Below, piece after piece: positions 37,873-46,203 of a DNA stretch of 64,000 bases. The position numbers and the translations under genes were made by a program. Origin of the DNA: an uncultured Rikenellaceae bacterium (lineage in GTDB: Bacteria > Bacteroidota > Bacteroidia > Bacteroidales > Rikenellaceae); NCBI GenBank assembly GCA_944415565.1, contig CALYBQ010000005.1:1-64000 (forward strand), in the 5' to 3' direction. The notes beneath the pieces were generated by a model. The model was not told the DNA's origin and searched no databases. It worked only from the letters and a program-made list of their open reading frames with translations. The first letter of the stretch is position 1. The number at the start of each line of letters is the position of its first letter.

Positions 37873-38729
37873 TACAGTATCATCTTTTCGAGCGACAGAA
37901 CGAGTATGTCCTCGGCGCCTATCGCTTTCAGGCCCTCGATCTTTTCCCACAGCTCCGAATCACGGATAACGACGTGCAGCGAGCACCACCCCTCCTGCGC
38001 GAGTGCAAGTATGGTCGGGCTCTTCATCCCCGGAAGTATCTTCACCGCCTCGTCCACCTTGTCACACGGAAGGTTCATAAGCACGTACTTCATACCCTTA
38101 CTACGCTCCACAGCGCTGAAACGGAACAATATCTGGTCAACGATCTTTTTCTTCTCCGCCGACATCTGCTTGTTGGCGATGAGAACGGCCTCCGAATCCA
38201 TAACCTTGACTACCTCAACGAGTCCGTTCTTCACGAGCGTACCGCCGGAACTTACGATGTCGAAGATGGCATCGGCCATGCCTACGAGCGGAGCGACCTC
38301 AACGGAACCGGCTATCTCGTGTATCTCGGCACTTATACCGTTCTCCTTGAAATAACGCTCCAATATCTTGGGGTACGACGTAGCGATACGCTTACCGTCG
38401 AACCATTTCGGTGAATCATACTGCTCGGCCTTGGGCACTGCGAGCGAAAGCCTGCAACCGCCGAAGCCAAGTTTATGTACCACATCGACCTCGTAAGGTT
38501 TCTCGGCCACCTCGTTAAGCCCGACAATACCTATGTCGGCGACACCCATTGATACAGCCTGCGGTATATCGTCGTCGCGCAGGTATAGCACCTCGATGGG
38601 GAAATCGCCCGACTTGGCAAGCAATTTACGCTTGCTCTCCTCGATAGAGATCCCTGCGTCGGCGAGCAACGCGATACTTTCTTCATTCAACCTTCCTTTA
38701 GCCTGTATGGCCAGCCTGATAGTTTCCAT
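37872..38729 (-). CDS. hisG: ATP phosphoribosyltransferase (long form)
   Basis: 285 aa, the first and committed step of histidine synthesis. The long HisG form includes the C-terminal ACT-like regulatory domain (about 210-285, MKYVLMNLPCDKVDEAVKILPGMKSPTI), so feedback inhibition by histidine is expected and no HisZ is needed. The PRPP-binding loop is DAIFDIVSSGGTLVKNGL near 153-170. It is the first structural gene of the operon, 86 bp after the attenuator terminator. Confidence 0.97.
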   Translation of the reverse strand: METIRLAIQAKGRLNEESIALLADAGISIEESKRKLLAKSGDFPIEVLYLRDDDIPQAVSMGVADIGIVGLNEVAEKPYEVDVVHKLGFGGCRLSLAVPKAEQYDSPKWFDGKRIATSYPKILERYFKENGISAEIHEIAGSVEVAPLVGMADAIFDIVSSGGTLVKNGLVEVVKVMDSEAVLIANKQMSAEKKKIVDQILFRFSAVERSKGMKYVLMNLPCDKVDEAVKILPGMKSPTILALAQEGWCSLHVVIRDSELWEKIEGLKAIGAEDILVLSLEKMIL

Positions 38730-38745
38730 AATCGTATTTTTATAA

Positions 38746-38814
38746 TTTTAGAATGTTTTTCTTTCCCTCGTGTCCCGGCCCGCATCTTTCGTTTCATAGA
38801 CAGGAACCGACAAC
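38746..38814 (-). other. Spacer between the his attenuator and hisG
   Basis: Short AT-rich spacer after the T-run of the attenuator. No second terminator or start is seen, so transcripts that pass the attenuator enter hisG directly. Confidence 0.5.
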
Positions 38815-38844
38815 AAAAAAGGACCTGCCCTGTGAGGCAAGTCC
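38815..38844 (-). terminator. his attenuator terminator
   Basis: On the minus strand GGACTTGCC (38844-38836) pairs with GGCAGGTCC (38829-38821) with one mismatch, the loop is about 6 nt, and TTTTTTG follows (38820 downward). The 5' arm also pairs perfectly with 38891-38900, which gives the alternative antiterminator fold. Confidence 0.85.
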
Positions 38845-38900
38845 CGTATTATATCACAACGCATATTTTAAAGCACGAACATAACAACACGACCTACCTC
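38834..38900 (-). promoter_or_regulatory. his antiterminator pairing
   Basis: GAGGTAGGTC (38900-38891), which spans the leader stop codon, can pair over 10 bp (two of them G-U) with GACTTGCCTC (38843-38834), the 5' arm of the terminator. The two structures are mutually exclusive. Confidence 0.75.
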
Positions 38901-38947
38901 GACTGCGAAGTATGATGATGGTGATGTATGTTTGTATATGCAACCAT
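38894..38947 (-). CDS. hisL: His operon leader peptide
   Basis: 17 codons: MVAYTNIHHHHHTSQSR, stop TAG. Five consecutive His codons (CAT CAC CAT CAT CAT, 38926-38912) lie about 12 nt upstream of the antiterminator strand. A ribosome stalled for charged tRNA-His would leave GAGGTAGGTC free and permit readthrough into hisG. A ribosome that reaches the TAG would cover it and allow the terminator to form. The ATG is 19 bp after a TATATTTG promoter box. The logic is that of the known proteobacterial his attenuators; the peptide was read directly from the sequence. Confidence 0.88.
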   Translation of the reverse strand: MVAYTNIHHHHHTSQSR

Positions 38948-38965
38948 TTTCAACTGTTTCTGCGA

Positions 38966-38997
38966 CAAATATAGTGAAAGTAGCGCGAAAAATGCAA
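38966..38997 (-). promoter_or_regulatory. Promoter of the his operon
   Basis: TATATTTG on the minus strand (38973-38966), an exact consensus match, with TTG (38997-38995) 21 bp upstream. The leader ATG is 19 bp downstream of the box. Confidence 0.75.
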
Positions 38998-39040
38998 GTT
39001 TATCAGCAATTTTTACGGGACACATCCCAGATTATTCGAA
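38966..39040. repeat. Solitary copy of the palindromic promoter repeat
   Basis: Starts CAAATATAGTGAAAG, identical over 15 bp to copies 1 and 2 upstream of aroB, has an internal palindrome (AAAAATGC with GCAATTTTT, one bulge) and an ACACATC segment near its end as in copy 3. Confidence 0.6.
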
Positions 39041-39117
39041 TCCGCGCTTTTTTACATACCCAGCCATTACATCGCATTCTACATTACGACAACGACACAC
39101 CAGAAGAAATCTATCGG

Positions 39118-39708
39118 CTACACCTTTGCAACGGCGACCACATACCCCGACTCACGCAAAATATGTACCGTAACCTTCTCGCCCGCGACAACGGCTCGCA
39201 AACCGCTCTTCGACCTACCGATTATCCGCATATCAGCCAGAAAATCGAGTCCCCGCCGCCCTGCGTACTTATACAGCGCCTCCTTGGCGCACCACACAAC
39301 TACCTCAGAATCCGGCTTGCCCCCCATCAAAGATCGCTCCCCAGCTGTCATGAACCTGCTCGAAACACGCGAACAATCGCGATTAGCCGCCTCTACATCC
39401 ACCCCGCATCTCGAATCCGACAGAGCCACGCAAGCCATGCCGGCGCAATGCGACACACTCAGACACTGTCCCGAACCGACAATAAACGGAGCCCCATCCG
39501 CAGAATAACCGACCTCCGCATCTATCCCCGATGCACGAAGCGCCGCACGCCAAGCCAACCTCTCCCTCCGCCGTGCTGCGGAAATGAAACTCTCGGCCGA
39601 TACCGCATCTTCCGCCCGCACCAAAGTTTTTAGTTCGGACTCCGTTTCGGTCAACTGCCATAGATATATTTCGGCTCCCGAAACATTTTTCCGCAAAATA
39701 AGAGGCAT
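39118..39708 (-). CDS. 4'-phosphopantetheinyl transferase superfamily protein (Sfp-type)
   Basis: 196 aa. Transfers phosphopantetheine from CoA to a carrier-protein serine. The Mg/CoA motifs are GVDVE near 102-106 and WCAKEALYKYAG near 138-149 (WxxKEAxxK), with SVSHC near 83-87. It is of the Sfp/AcpT length class, not the 120-residue AcpS. It lies 41 bp after gldE at the end of the dcw transcript. The carrier protein is not encoded nearby; the housekeeping ACP is the simplest target. Confidence 0.9.
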   Translation of the reverse strand: MPLILRKNVSGAEIYLWQLTETESELKTLVRAEDAVSAESFISAARRRERLAWRAALRASGIDAEVGYSADGAPFIVGSGQCLSVSHCAGMACVALSDSRCGVDVEAANRDCSRVSSRFMTAGERSLMGGKPDSEVVVWCAKEALYKYAGRRGLDFLADMRIIGRSKSGLRAVVAGEKVTVHILRESGYVVAVAKV

Positions 39709-39749
39709 GATTATTCAAAAATTAACAGAAATCCGAAAATTCCGGGCGG

Positions 39750-41120
39750 CTAATTGTTTTTTGCAACACAAGGTTCCGCATCCTTAGTATTCACGGCTAC
39801 CTTATCTATACGGCGGCCATCCAACGCTTCTACGGTCAGTCTGACGCCCCGCGCCGTAACGGTCTCGCCTTTCTTCAGAAAATCGCACTTGATCTCCAGC
39901 ATAAGACCGGCCAATGTCTCGGCCCCATGTTCCAGATCGGCAAAATATTCCTCGTCAAAACCCAACACCTTCTCGACATCTGCAAGAAGCGTCTTACCCT
40001 CGAAAATATAACGATATTCATCTATCTTCTGATAGAATGTGGGGGCCTTCACGTCCGACTCGTCCGTAATCTCGCCCACTATCTCCTCAAGAATATCTTC
40101 CAACGACACCAGTCCGAGAGTAGAGCCGTATTCGTCCACAACGATGGCTATGTGCACCTTCTCGCTCTGAAACTCCTCCATGAGGTCGTTTATCTTCTTG
40201 TGTTCCGGCACGAAATACGCCGGCCTCAAATATTGCTGCCACGAGAAATCCTTTCCCTGCGCGATGAACGGGAGCATATCCTTGACATAGAGTACCCCCT
40301 TGATGTTATCTATATTCTCCTCCCATACGGGTATGCGAGAGAATCCCGATTCTATTATCACACGCTTCACCTCGTCGAAATCCGACTCCACATCCAGCGA
40401 CACTATGTCTATACGGAGCTTCATGATGTTCGTCACCTCGGTATTCACGAACCCGACGATGCCCGACAACATCTGGCGCTCCTCCTCGGAGTGATCTCCG
40501 GTTATCTCTATCGCCTTCGAAAGTTCGTCTATGGAAAGATTGCCCTTCTTACCGGCCACACGCTTGTTTATGACACTCGACGAATTTATGAGCATCCATG
40601 CGAACGGCCGCATAATATGTTTCATGCCCATCAACGGGCGCGACACCATGCGGGCGAACCTCAACGGATTGTAGGCGCCGTATATCTTGGGCATAATCTC
40701 TCCGAAAAGCAGCAACAGAAACGTCACTATCACCGTCTTGACTATAAATTCCCAAGCCGTACCGCCTGCGAACGTCATCAGCCGGTCTATCACATTATTT
40801 GCGAGAAGAACTATACAGATATTGACCAGATTGTTAAGTATCAGTATCGTAGCCAACAGATAATCCTGCATACCCAACAACCTCATTATCGTCCCGTCCG
40901 CTGCGGAACGCCCTTTCTTGATCTTATCCAGATCACCCGGGGACAACGAAAAGAAAGCCGTCTCCGATCCGGACACCGCTGCCGACACGCACAACAGCAG
41001 AGCCAATACCACGAACCAGATTATAGTTTCCGGCTGGAATTGGTTAAAGGTCACTATTTGAAGCAGAGTTGACAATCTTTCCTTCTTTGTTGATGAATTT
41101 GAGGCGTCCCATACCCGCAT
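39750..41120 (-). CDS. gldE: GldE-like transporter-associated membrane protein (CNNM-CBS-CorC/HlyC)
   Basis: 456 aa from the ATG at 41120; a GTG at 41135 would add five residues. The DUF21/CNNM membrane domain (about 30-200) has four hydrophobic segments starting with ETIIWFVVLALLLCVSAAVSGSETAFFSL and LLLFGEIMPKIYG. A CBS pair (about 205-335) follows, with VSLEDILEEIVGEITDE, and a CorC_HlyC domain ends the protein. Members may transport Mg or other cations. In gliding Bacteroidota GldE helps stability of the Gld complex, but homologues occur in non-motile gut species, so the symbol denotes homology only. It lies directly after ftsZ. Confidence 0.82.
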   Translation of the reverse strand: MRVWDASNSSTKKERLSTLLQIVTFNQFQPETIIWFVVLALLLCVSAAVSGSETAFFSLSPGDLDKIKKGRSAADGTIMRLLGMQDYLLATILILNNLVNICIVLLANNVIDRLMTFAGGTAWEFIVKTVIVTFLLLLFGEIMPKIYGAYNPLRFARMVSRPLMGMKHIMRPFAWMLINSSSVINKRVAGKKGNLSIDELSKAIEITGDHSEEERQMLSGIVGFVNTEVTNIMKLRIDIVSLDVESDFDEVKRVIIESGFSRIPVWEENIDNIKGVLYVKDMLPFIAQGKDFSWQQYLRPAYFVPEHKKINDLMEEFQSEKVHIAIVVDEYGSTLGLVSLEDILEEIVGEITDESDVKAPTFYQKIDEYRYIFEGKTLLADVEKVLGFDEEYFADLEHGAETLAGLMLEIKCDFLKKGETVTARGVRLTVEALDGRRIDKVAVNTKDAEPCVAKNN

Positions 41121-41169
41121 GACCGCGACCGCCACAACGGCAAGCGGAAATTAGGATAAGGCCCTAAGC

Positions 41170-42462
41170 CTAATCGTCGAACAGGGAACTTCCTTTGGGT
41201 TGCGGGGCCGGTTGTTTGCGCTCCTCGTTTTTCAGCTTGACGCGCGTAGCCGTAGCGGTATCTCCGGCAAGCTTCACTCGCCTGCGAACATATGCCGGAG
41301 TATTTATGATACCGTCCATATTGGCGTAACGTACCTTCTCCTCCAGCACTATTATTTCCGACTGATTGCTTGCCTCCGGCACTGCCCCTGCACGGCCTAT
41401 TCCTCGTTTCGTAAACGGGTCCGTCGGCGGAGTCCATTTTCCTCCCTTACTGCCCTTTCCCGACATGGGTGCAACAGGAATAGCAGGATTGTCCGTCTCG
41501 ACCAGTTTGAAGCCGGTTGCGATAACAGTCAACTCGATGTCTTCACCAAGCAGATCGTTCTGGCCGGCGCCCCATATTATGTTGGCGTTCTTACCGGCAC
41601 GCGATTGTATATAATCCAAAATACGTGTAGACTCCGCAAGCGTAACCTCTTCTGTGCCGTATGTTATGTTGAAAAGGATGCTGGTAGCGCCATCGACCGA
41701 GTTATGGTTGAGGAGCGGCGACGACAAGGCGATCTCCGACACGAGTTCCGCACGGTCCTCGCCGCTGGCACGCCCTGAACCCATAAGGGCCACACCGCTA
41801 TCTTTCATCACGGTCGTAACGTCAGCAAAATCGACGTTAACTATGCCGGGGCGCGTAATGATCTCCGCGATACCTTTTGCTGCCGTGGCGAGTATATCGT
41901 TGGCCCGCCCGAACGCCTCGGTTATGGGGAGTTCGCCATATATCTCCTGAATGTTCTCGTTCTTGATTATCAGAAGCGAATCGACACTCTTTTTCAACTC
42001 TTCGATACCCGAAAGCGCGTTCTTCATACGTGCGGGACCCTCCGAGATATAGGGTGTCGTCACGATAGCTACCGTCAATATCCCCATATCCTTAGCCGCA
42101 CGCGCTATGATAGGTGCAGCGCCCGTACCCGTTCCTCCGCCCATACCGGCCGTAACGAACAGCATCTTCGCTCCTTCGGACTTCAGTATATCCGTTATCT
42201 TATCGAGACTCTCTATGGCTGCGGCCTTGCCTTTTTCCGGCTTGTTCCCGGCACCGAGCCCCTCTCCGATCTGCACCTTGATGGGGACCATGCTGCGGTT
42301 AAGCGCCTGCTTGTCCGTATTGCATACCATGAACGACACGTCTTTGATCCCAAGGTCGTACATATGGTTCACGGCATTGCCTCCCGCACCGCCGATACCG
42401 GCAACCATTATCATCGAAGGCTCGACCTTCTCTATGTCAAACTCTATAAGTTCGTCAATCAT
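41170..42462 (-). CDS. ftsZ: Cell division protein FtsZ
   Basis: 430 aa, tubulin-like GTPase forming the Z ring. The N-terminal GTP-binding parts are GIGGAGGNAVNHM near 22-34 and the tubulin signature GMGGGTGTGAAP near 107-118, with NVDFADV and the T7 loop near 205. A long flexible linker (about 325-415) precedes the conserved C-terminal peptide region, ending PKGSSLFDD. It follows ftsA by 18 bp. Confidence 0.98.
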   Translation of the reverse strand: MIDELIEFDIEKVEPSMIMVAGIGGAGGNAVNHMYDLGIKDVSFMVCNTDKQALNRSMVPIKVQIGEGLGAGNKPEKGKAAAIESLDKITDILKSEGAKMLFVTAGMGGGTGTGAAPIIARAAKDMGILTVAIVTTPYISEGPARMKNALSGIEELKKSVDSLLIIKNENIQEIYGELPITEAFGRANDILATAAKGIAEIITRPGIVNVDFADVTTVMKDSGVALMGSGRASGEDRAELVSEIALSSPLLNHNSVDGATSILFNITYGTEEVTLAESTRILDYIQSRAGKNANIIWGAGQNDLLGEDIELTVIATGFKLVETDNPAIPVAPMSGKGSKGGKWTPPTDPFTKRGIGRAGAVPEASNQSEIIVLEEKVRYANMDGIINTPAYVRRRVKLAGDTATATRVKLKNEERKQPAPQPKGSSLFDD

Positions 42463-42480
42463 CGCCTTTCGTTTTGCAGG

Positions 42481-43902
42481 TTAAATGGTGCTGTCGTCAT
42501 CGAGTACGTCGAAATCGAACGTCTTCTCGAACTTATCCTTAAGGGCTCCGAAAAGACCCTTTTTCTTCTTCTTTTTCGGCTTGTACGAATCGTCGTCGAA
42601 GAAACCGTCGTCATCGACCTCCGGTTCCTCTATCTCCAACGGCTCGACATGCCTCTTACGTTCGGGAACCTCCCTCTCCACTACCGGAACGGTCTCCTTG
42701 GGTTTTACGATATTGCGCGGCTTACGCTCGGCAGCGGATGTCGAAGCCGATACCCCGGCTTCGAGCGCCTGTACGAGTATGCCGACCACGGTCGAAAGCC
42801 TCGGATCCGCAACTTTTTCTTTCGACTCCTCGTCTATATGTATGTCCGGACAAGCGATACGTGTTTCGAGTCCCGTGCGCTGTTCCACCATAGTTTTTAT
42901 GGCGTTCAGCAAGGCGCAACCGCCCGTAAGCACTATCCCCGCGCTCAACTTTCCTTCGTATCCCGAATCCTTTATCTCTTCGGTTATGTAATCCACGAGG
43001 TCGAACAGTCGCGCCTCGATAATCGACGCAAGGTTTTTGAACGATATTTCTTTATGGTCGCTCGGGGTACGCCCCGGAACCTTTATGAGTTTCTCTCCGT
43101 CTACCATCGAAGGTACTGCACAACCGTACTTAACCTTCAACTCCTCGACATAACGCTCCATGATGCCATACGAACGAATATCCTTGTTGATGGCTTCCGC
43201 CCCCATAGGGATCACACCGAGGTAACGCACAATGCCTCCCTGATATATACATATGTCGGTCGTACCCGTGCCTATGTCCACGACGGCCACGCCCAAATCC
43301 TTCTCGTCAGGGAAAGTAACCGCTTCAGCGGTCGCCAGAGCATTTATGAACAACTTGGATTGTTTTATCTCGACTTTCTGCAACGCTTTCGTAAGGCGCG
43401 AGGTTATATTGTTCTCGCCCACAATAAGGTTGAACGTGGAACCGAGCGTCTTGCCGAACATGCCCACCGGATCGAGAACCTCCTCGTCTTCGTCCACCAC
43501 GTAAAGCTGGGGGATGATATGCAGCAACGTATAGCCGTCAGGGGCCTTCACATTACGCATACTGTCGTTCAGCTTTCTCACGTCGTCTTCGCTGATCTCG
43601 CCGTCCTTACCTGCAACATGCACATAATAAGGATGTTTAGCACACTTCACATGACTTCCCGATATACCTGTAACGGCCTCGGATACGGTGATTCCCAGCC
43701 GCTCCTCGATAGCCGCGACAGCCTCCTTCACCGACTGCGCCGCCTGCTCGACATTCTTCACCTCGCCTCGCGAAACGCCCTTGCTTTCACGGATCTCGAC
43801 ATCTTCGACCCTGACCTTACCGTCCGCACCCATAGTGCCGGCAGCTACGGCGACGTTACCGCTGCCAAGGTCGATAGCTACAATGTAATTCTTGTTTTCC
43901 AC
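42481..43902 (-). CDS. ftsA: Cell division protein FtsA
   Basis: 473 aa from a GTG at 43902 (ENKNYIVAIDLGSGNVAVAAG), chosen because it matches the family N-terminus; an in-frame GTG at 43941 would add 13 residues and start 2 bp from the ftsQ stop. Actin-like ATPase that anchors FtsZ to the membrane: phosphate-1 AIDLGSGN, phosphate-2 VVDIGTGTTD near 205 and the adenosine motif GIVLTGGCALLNAI near 335. A proline/charge-rich linker (about 390-440) leads to a basic stretch (KPKKKKKKGLFG) and the C-terminal amphipathic LKDKFEKTF membrane anchor. Confidence 0.95.
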   Translation of the reverse strand: MENKNYIVAIDLGSGNVAVAAGTMGADGKVRVEDVEIRESKGVSRGEVKNVEQAAQSVKEAVAAIEERLGITVSEAVTGISGSHVKCAKHPYYVHVAGKDGEISEDDVRKLNDSMRNVKAPDGYTLLHIIPQLYVVDEDEEVLDPVGMFGKTLGSTFNLIVGENNITSRLTKALQKVEIKQSKLFINALATAEAVTFPDEKDLGVAVVDIGTGTTDICIYQGGIVRYLGVIPMGAEAINKDIRSYGIMERYVEELKVKYGCAVPSMVDGEKLIKVPGRTPSDHKEISFKNLASIIEARLFDLVDYITEEIKDSGYEGKLSAGIVLTGGCALLNAIKTMVEQRTGLETRIACPDIHIDEESKEKVADPRLSTVVGILVQALEAGVSASTSAAERKPRNIVKPKETVPVVEREVPERKRHVEPLEIEEPEVDDDGFFDDDSYKPKKKKKKGLFGALKDKFEKTFDFDVLDDDSTI

Positions 43903-43942
43903 TTTATTTAGATGCTCTTGTTTATACTCAATCTGCCGCACC

Positions 43943-44779
43943 TCACTTGGTGCACACCACCTGCCCGTCGTACTTCAGGTTGATATACCTGTAATTGTCC
44001 CACCCTTCGTAAGGCAGGACGTTGCGGTAGAACAACATGAGCCGGTCGAGCTTTTTCGGAACGTCGGCGAGTGTGCCGAGGCCCACCACGAAATTGCCTA
44101 TACGGGGAACGATCTCTATTTCGGGTTCCCTCCATCGGCCGTGCGTGCCCTTATCCGTCACAACGATCTGAACGATCTGCGAGTTCCAAAAATTGTCTTC
44201 TGCGGTCAATGTTACAAAATTAATGAGATTAAGCATAAAAGCGTAATCCTGACGCCCCTTTTTTTCAGCATCGTCTATCGAATCGTCCAAACTGCCGTAA
44301 AAACCCCTCTCGAAAGGCATTTTAAAACTCCCGGTTATCACCGGCACACGCATCGCGCTGCCGAACGGGACCGGCAATATCCAGTTATCGTCCGAATAAT
44401 AGAAATTATACCCGTTGTCGGTACTGAAACGCGCCACGGGTTTTCGCTGCGAAAGCTCTACATGCAGCACCCCGCGCATATCCGAGAACACCCTAACGTC
44501 TTTTACGAACGGCTTACCGGCGATCAACTGCCGTATCCGCTCCGTATTCACGCCCGACATCTCGGTATTCACGAGATCCGAGCCCAATTCGCCCAACCAC
44601 TCCGACACCATCTTTTCCGACACCACATGCACCTTGTGCGCGTCACGTATCCTCACTTCGACCTTCTCAACACGAAGCTGCTCCTTCTCCTTACGGTTCA
44701 GCCCGGAAGCAAAGACGAAGTAAGCCACTATGACACACCACATGGCAACACTCAAGACGATATAGAGCAATCTTTTCAC
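43943..44779 (-). CDS. ftsQ: Cell division protein FtsQ
   Basis: 278 aa, bitopic divisome protein: short cytoplasmic N-terminus, one transmembrane helix (about 4-25), then a periplasmic POTRA/FtsQ domain (VEKVEVRIRDAHKVHVVSEKMV...PFVKDVRVFSDMRGVLHVELSQRKPVARF near 38-118). The start is a GTG that overlaps the murC stop (GTGA). The sequence is divergent as usual for Bacteroidota FtsQ, but the position between murC and ftsA supports it. Confidence 0.92.
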   Translation of the reverse strand: MKRLLYIVLSVAMWCVIVAYFVFASGLNRKEKEQLRVEKVEVRIRDAHKVHVVSEKMVSEWLGELGSDLVNTEMSGVNTERIRQLIAGKPFVKDVRVFSDMRGVLHVELSQRKPVARFSTDNGYNFYYSDDNWILPVPFGSAMRVPVITGSFKMPFERGFYGSLDDSIDDAEKKGRQDYAFMLNLINFVTLTAEDNFWNSQIVQIVVTDKGTHGRWREPEIEIVPRIGNFVVGLGTLADVPKKLDRLMLFYRNVLPYEGWDNYRYINLKYDGQVVCTK

Positions 44780-46203
44780 TTCAACGGCGTCTTATATTTA
44801 TCCGACAACATACGGGCTATCGGGGCACACCACGCGTCAATGTCGCCCGCCCCGAAAGTAACCACTACATCGAGGTCGCGCGACTCGAGTTCCCCCACTA
44901 TATCCTCTTTACGCACTACCGAAACGGGGACCGTTACGTTACGCGCTATGAGTTCCGAGTCCACCCCCTCTATCGGCAGTTCGCGTGCGGGATATATCGG
45001 CAACAGCACCACCTCGTCGGCCATCGAGAGAGATTCGGCGAAACCCTCGTAAAAATCGCGTGTACGGGTGTAAAGGTGCGGTTGGAAAACGGCCGTCATC
45101 CTGCGCCCGGGGAACATGCGTTTGACCGAATTAATGGCGGCCGACAACTCCCTCGGATGGTGCGCGTAATCGTCCATATAGACCAACTCGGGCGTATTTA
45201 TCCAAAATTCGAACCGGCGTTTCACTCCTGAAAATTCAGCGAGGGCCTTTTTCAACCGTTGTTCGTCGAACCCGGCCACCCACAACAGGGACGTCGCAGC
45301 TACGGCATTCTCTATGTTCACTATCCCCGGCACGCCGAGCGTACATCCCTCAACCACCCTGTCCGGGCAAACAATATCGAAGCGGTAATGTCCGCCCCCC
45401 AGCAGCTCTATATTTCGTGCGTGGAAATCCGCAGGTCCGTCAAGCGAATAGCTGTAAACGCTGACTCCCGCCGGATGCGCGACCTCGGTCCCCTGTTTCA
45501 AAATCAACGCCCCACCCGGTTTTATCTGTGCAGCGAACTGCGAGAAAGCCTCTTTCAACGCCGCATGCGTACCGTATATGTCCAGATGATCAGCATCGGT
45601 CGATGTAATGACGGCCGCATCGGGAAAAAGCCGCAGGAACGAACGGTCGAACTCGTCGGCCTCCACAGCCAGACGAGAGCCGTCTCCCAGTACCAGATTA
45701 CTGCCGAAATTCTTCGAAATACCACCGAGGAAAGCGCTGCCGCTCCCATCGCCTCCCATATTCACATGGCCGGTTACGGAGTCTGTGCCGCCCCGTGCAG
45801 CGACATGGTTGAGCCATGCGGTCAATGTCGTAGTCGTGGTCTTGCCATGCGTGCCGGCTACAGCCATTACATACTTGCCATCGGCAATGTGTCCGAGCAT
45901 CTCGGAACGTTTCTCCACCTTGAAACCGTTCTCCCTGAACCATACCAACTCGGCGTGGTCGGCCGGAACGGCGGGGGTGAAAACCACCAGTGTCGTCTCC
46001 GGATCACGGAATCCGGCAGGGACAAGGTTCACATCCTCATCGAAATGTATCGCCGCACCCTCTTTCTCAAGTTCTGCCGTCAGCGGGGTCCGTGTACGGT
46101 CATAACCGGCCACTCGTCGGCCCTCGTGCATGAAATAACGCGCGATGGCACTCATCCCGATACCGCCTATTCCCAAAAAATATATGTTCTCAACGGGCTT
46201 CAT
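44776..46203 (-). CDS. murC: UDP-N-acetylmuramate--L-alanine ligase
   Basis: 475 aa, cytoplasmic Mur ligase adding L-Ala. The Rossmann motif GIGGIGMSAIARYF near 11-24, the ATP-binding GTHGKTTTTTL near 116-126, EADEFDRSFL near 188 and YMDDYAHHPREL near 338-349 are all present. Its ATG overlaps the murG stop (ATGA). Confidence 0.97.
   Translation of the reverse strand: MKPVENIYFLGIGGIGMSAIARYFMHEGRRVAGYDRTRTPLTAELEKEGAAIHFDEDVNLVPAGFRDPETTLVVFTPAVPADHAELVWFRENGFKVEKRSEMLGHIADGKYVMAVAGTHGKTTTTTLTAWLNHVAARGGTDSVTGHVNMGGDGSGSAFLGGISKNFGSNLVLGDGSRLAVEADEFDRSFLRLFPDAAVITSTDADHLDIYGTHAALKEAFSQFAAQIKPGGALILKQGTEVAHPAGVSVYSYSLDGPADFHARNIELLGGGHYRFDIVCPDRVVEGCTLGVPGIVNIENAVAATSLLWVAGFDEQRLKKALAEFSGVKRRFEFWINTPELVYMDDYAHHPRELSAAINSVKRMFPGRRMTAVFQPHLYTRTRDFYEGFAESLSMADEVVLLPIYPARELPIEGVDSELIARNVTVPVSVVRKEDIVGELESRDLDVVVTFGAGDIDAWCAPIARMLSDKYKTPLK

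Noticed and set aside
41150..41172. Terminator between ftsZ and gldE
   Set aside because: The TAGG-type stem has two mismatches, almost no loop and no T-run.
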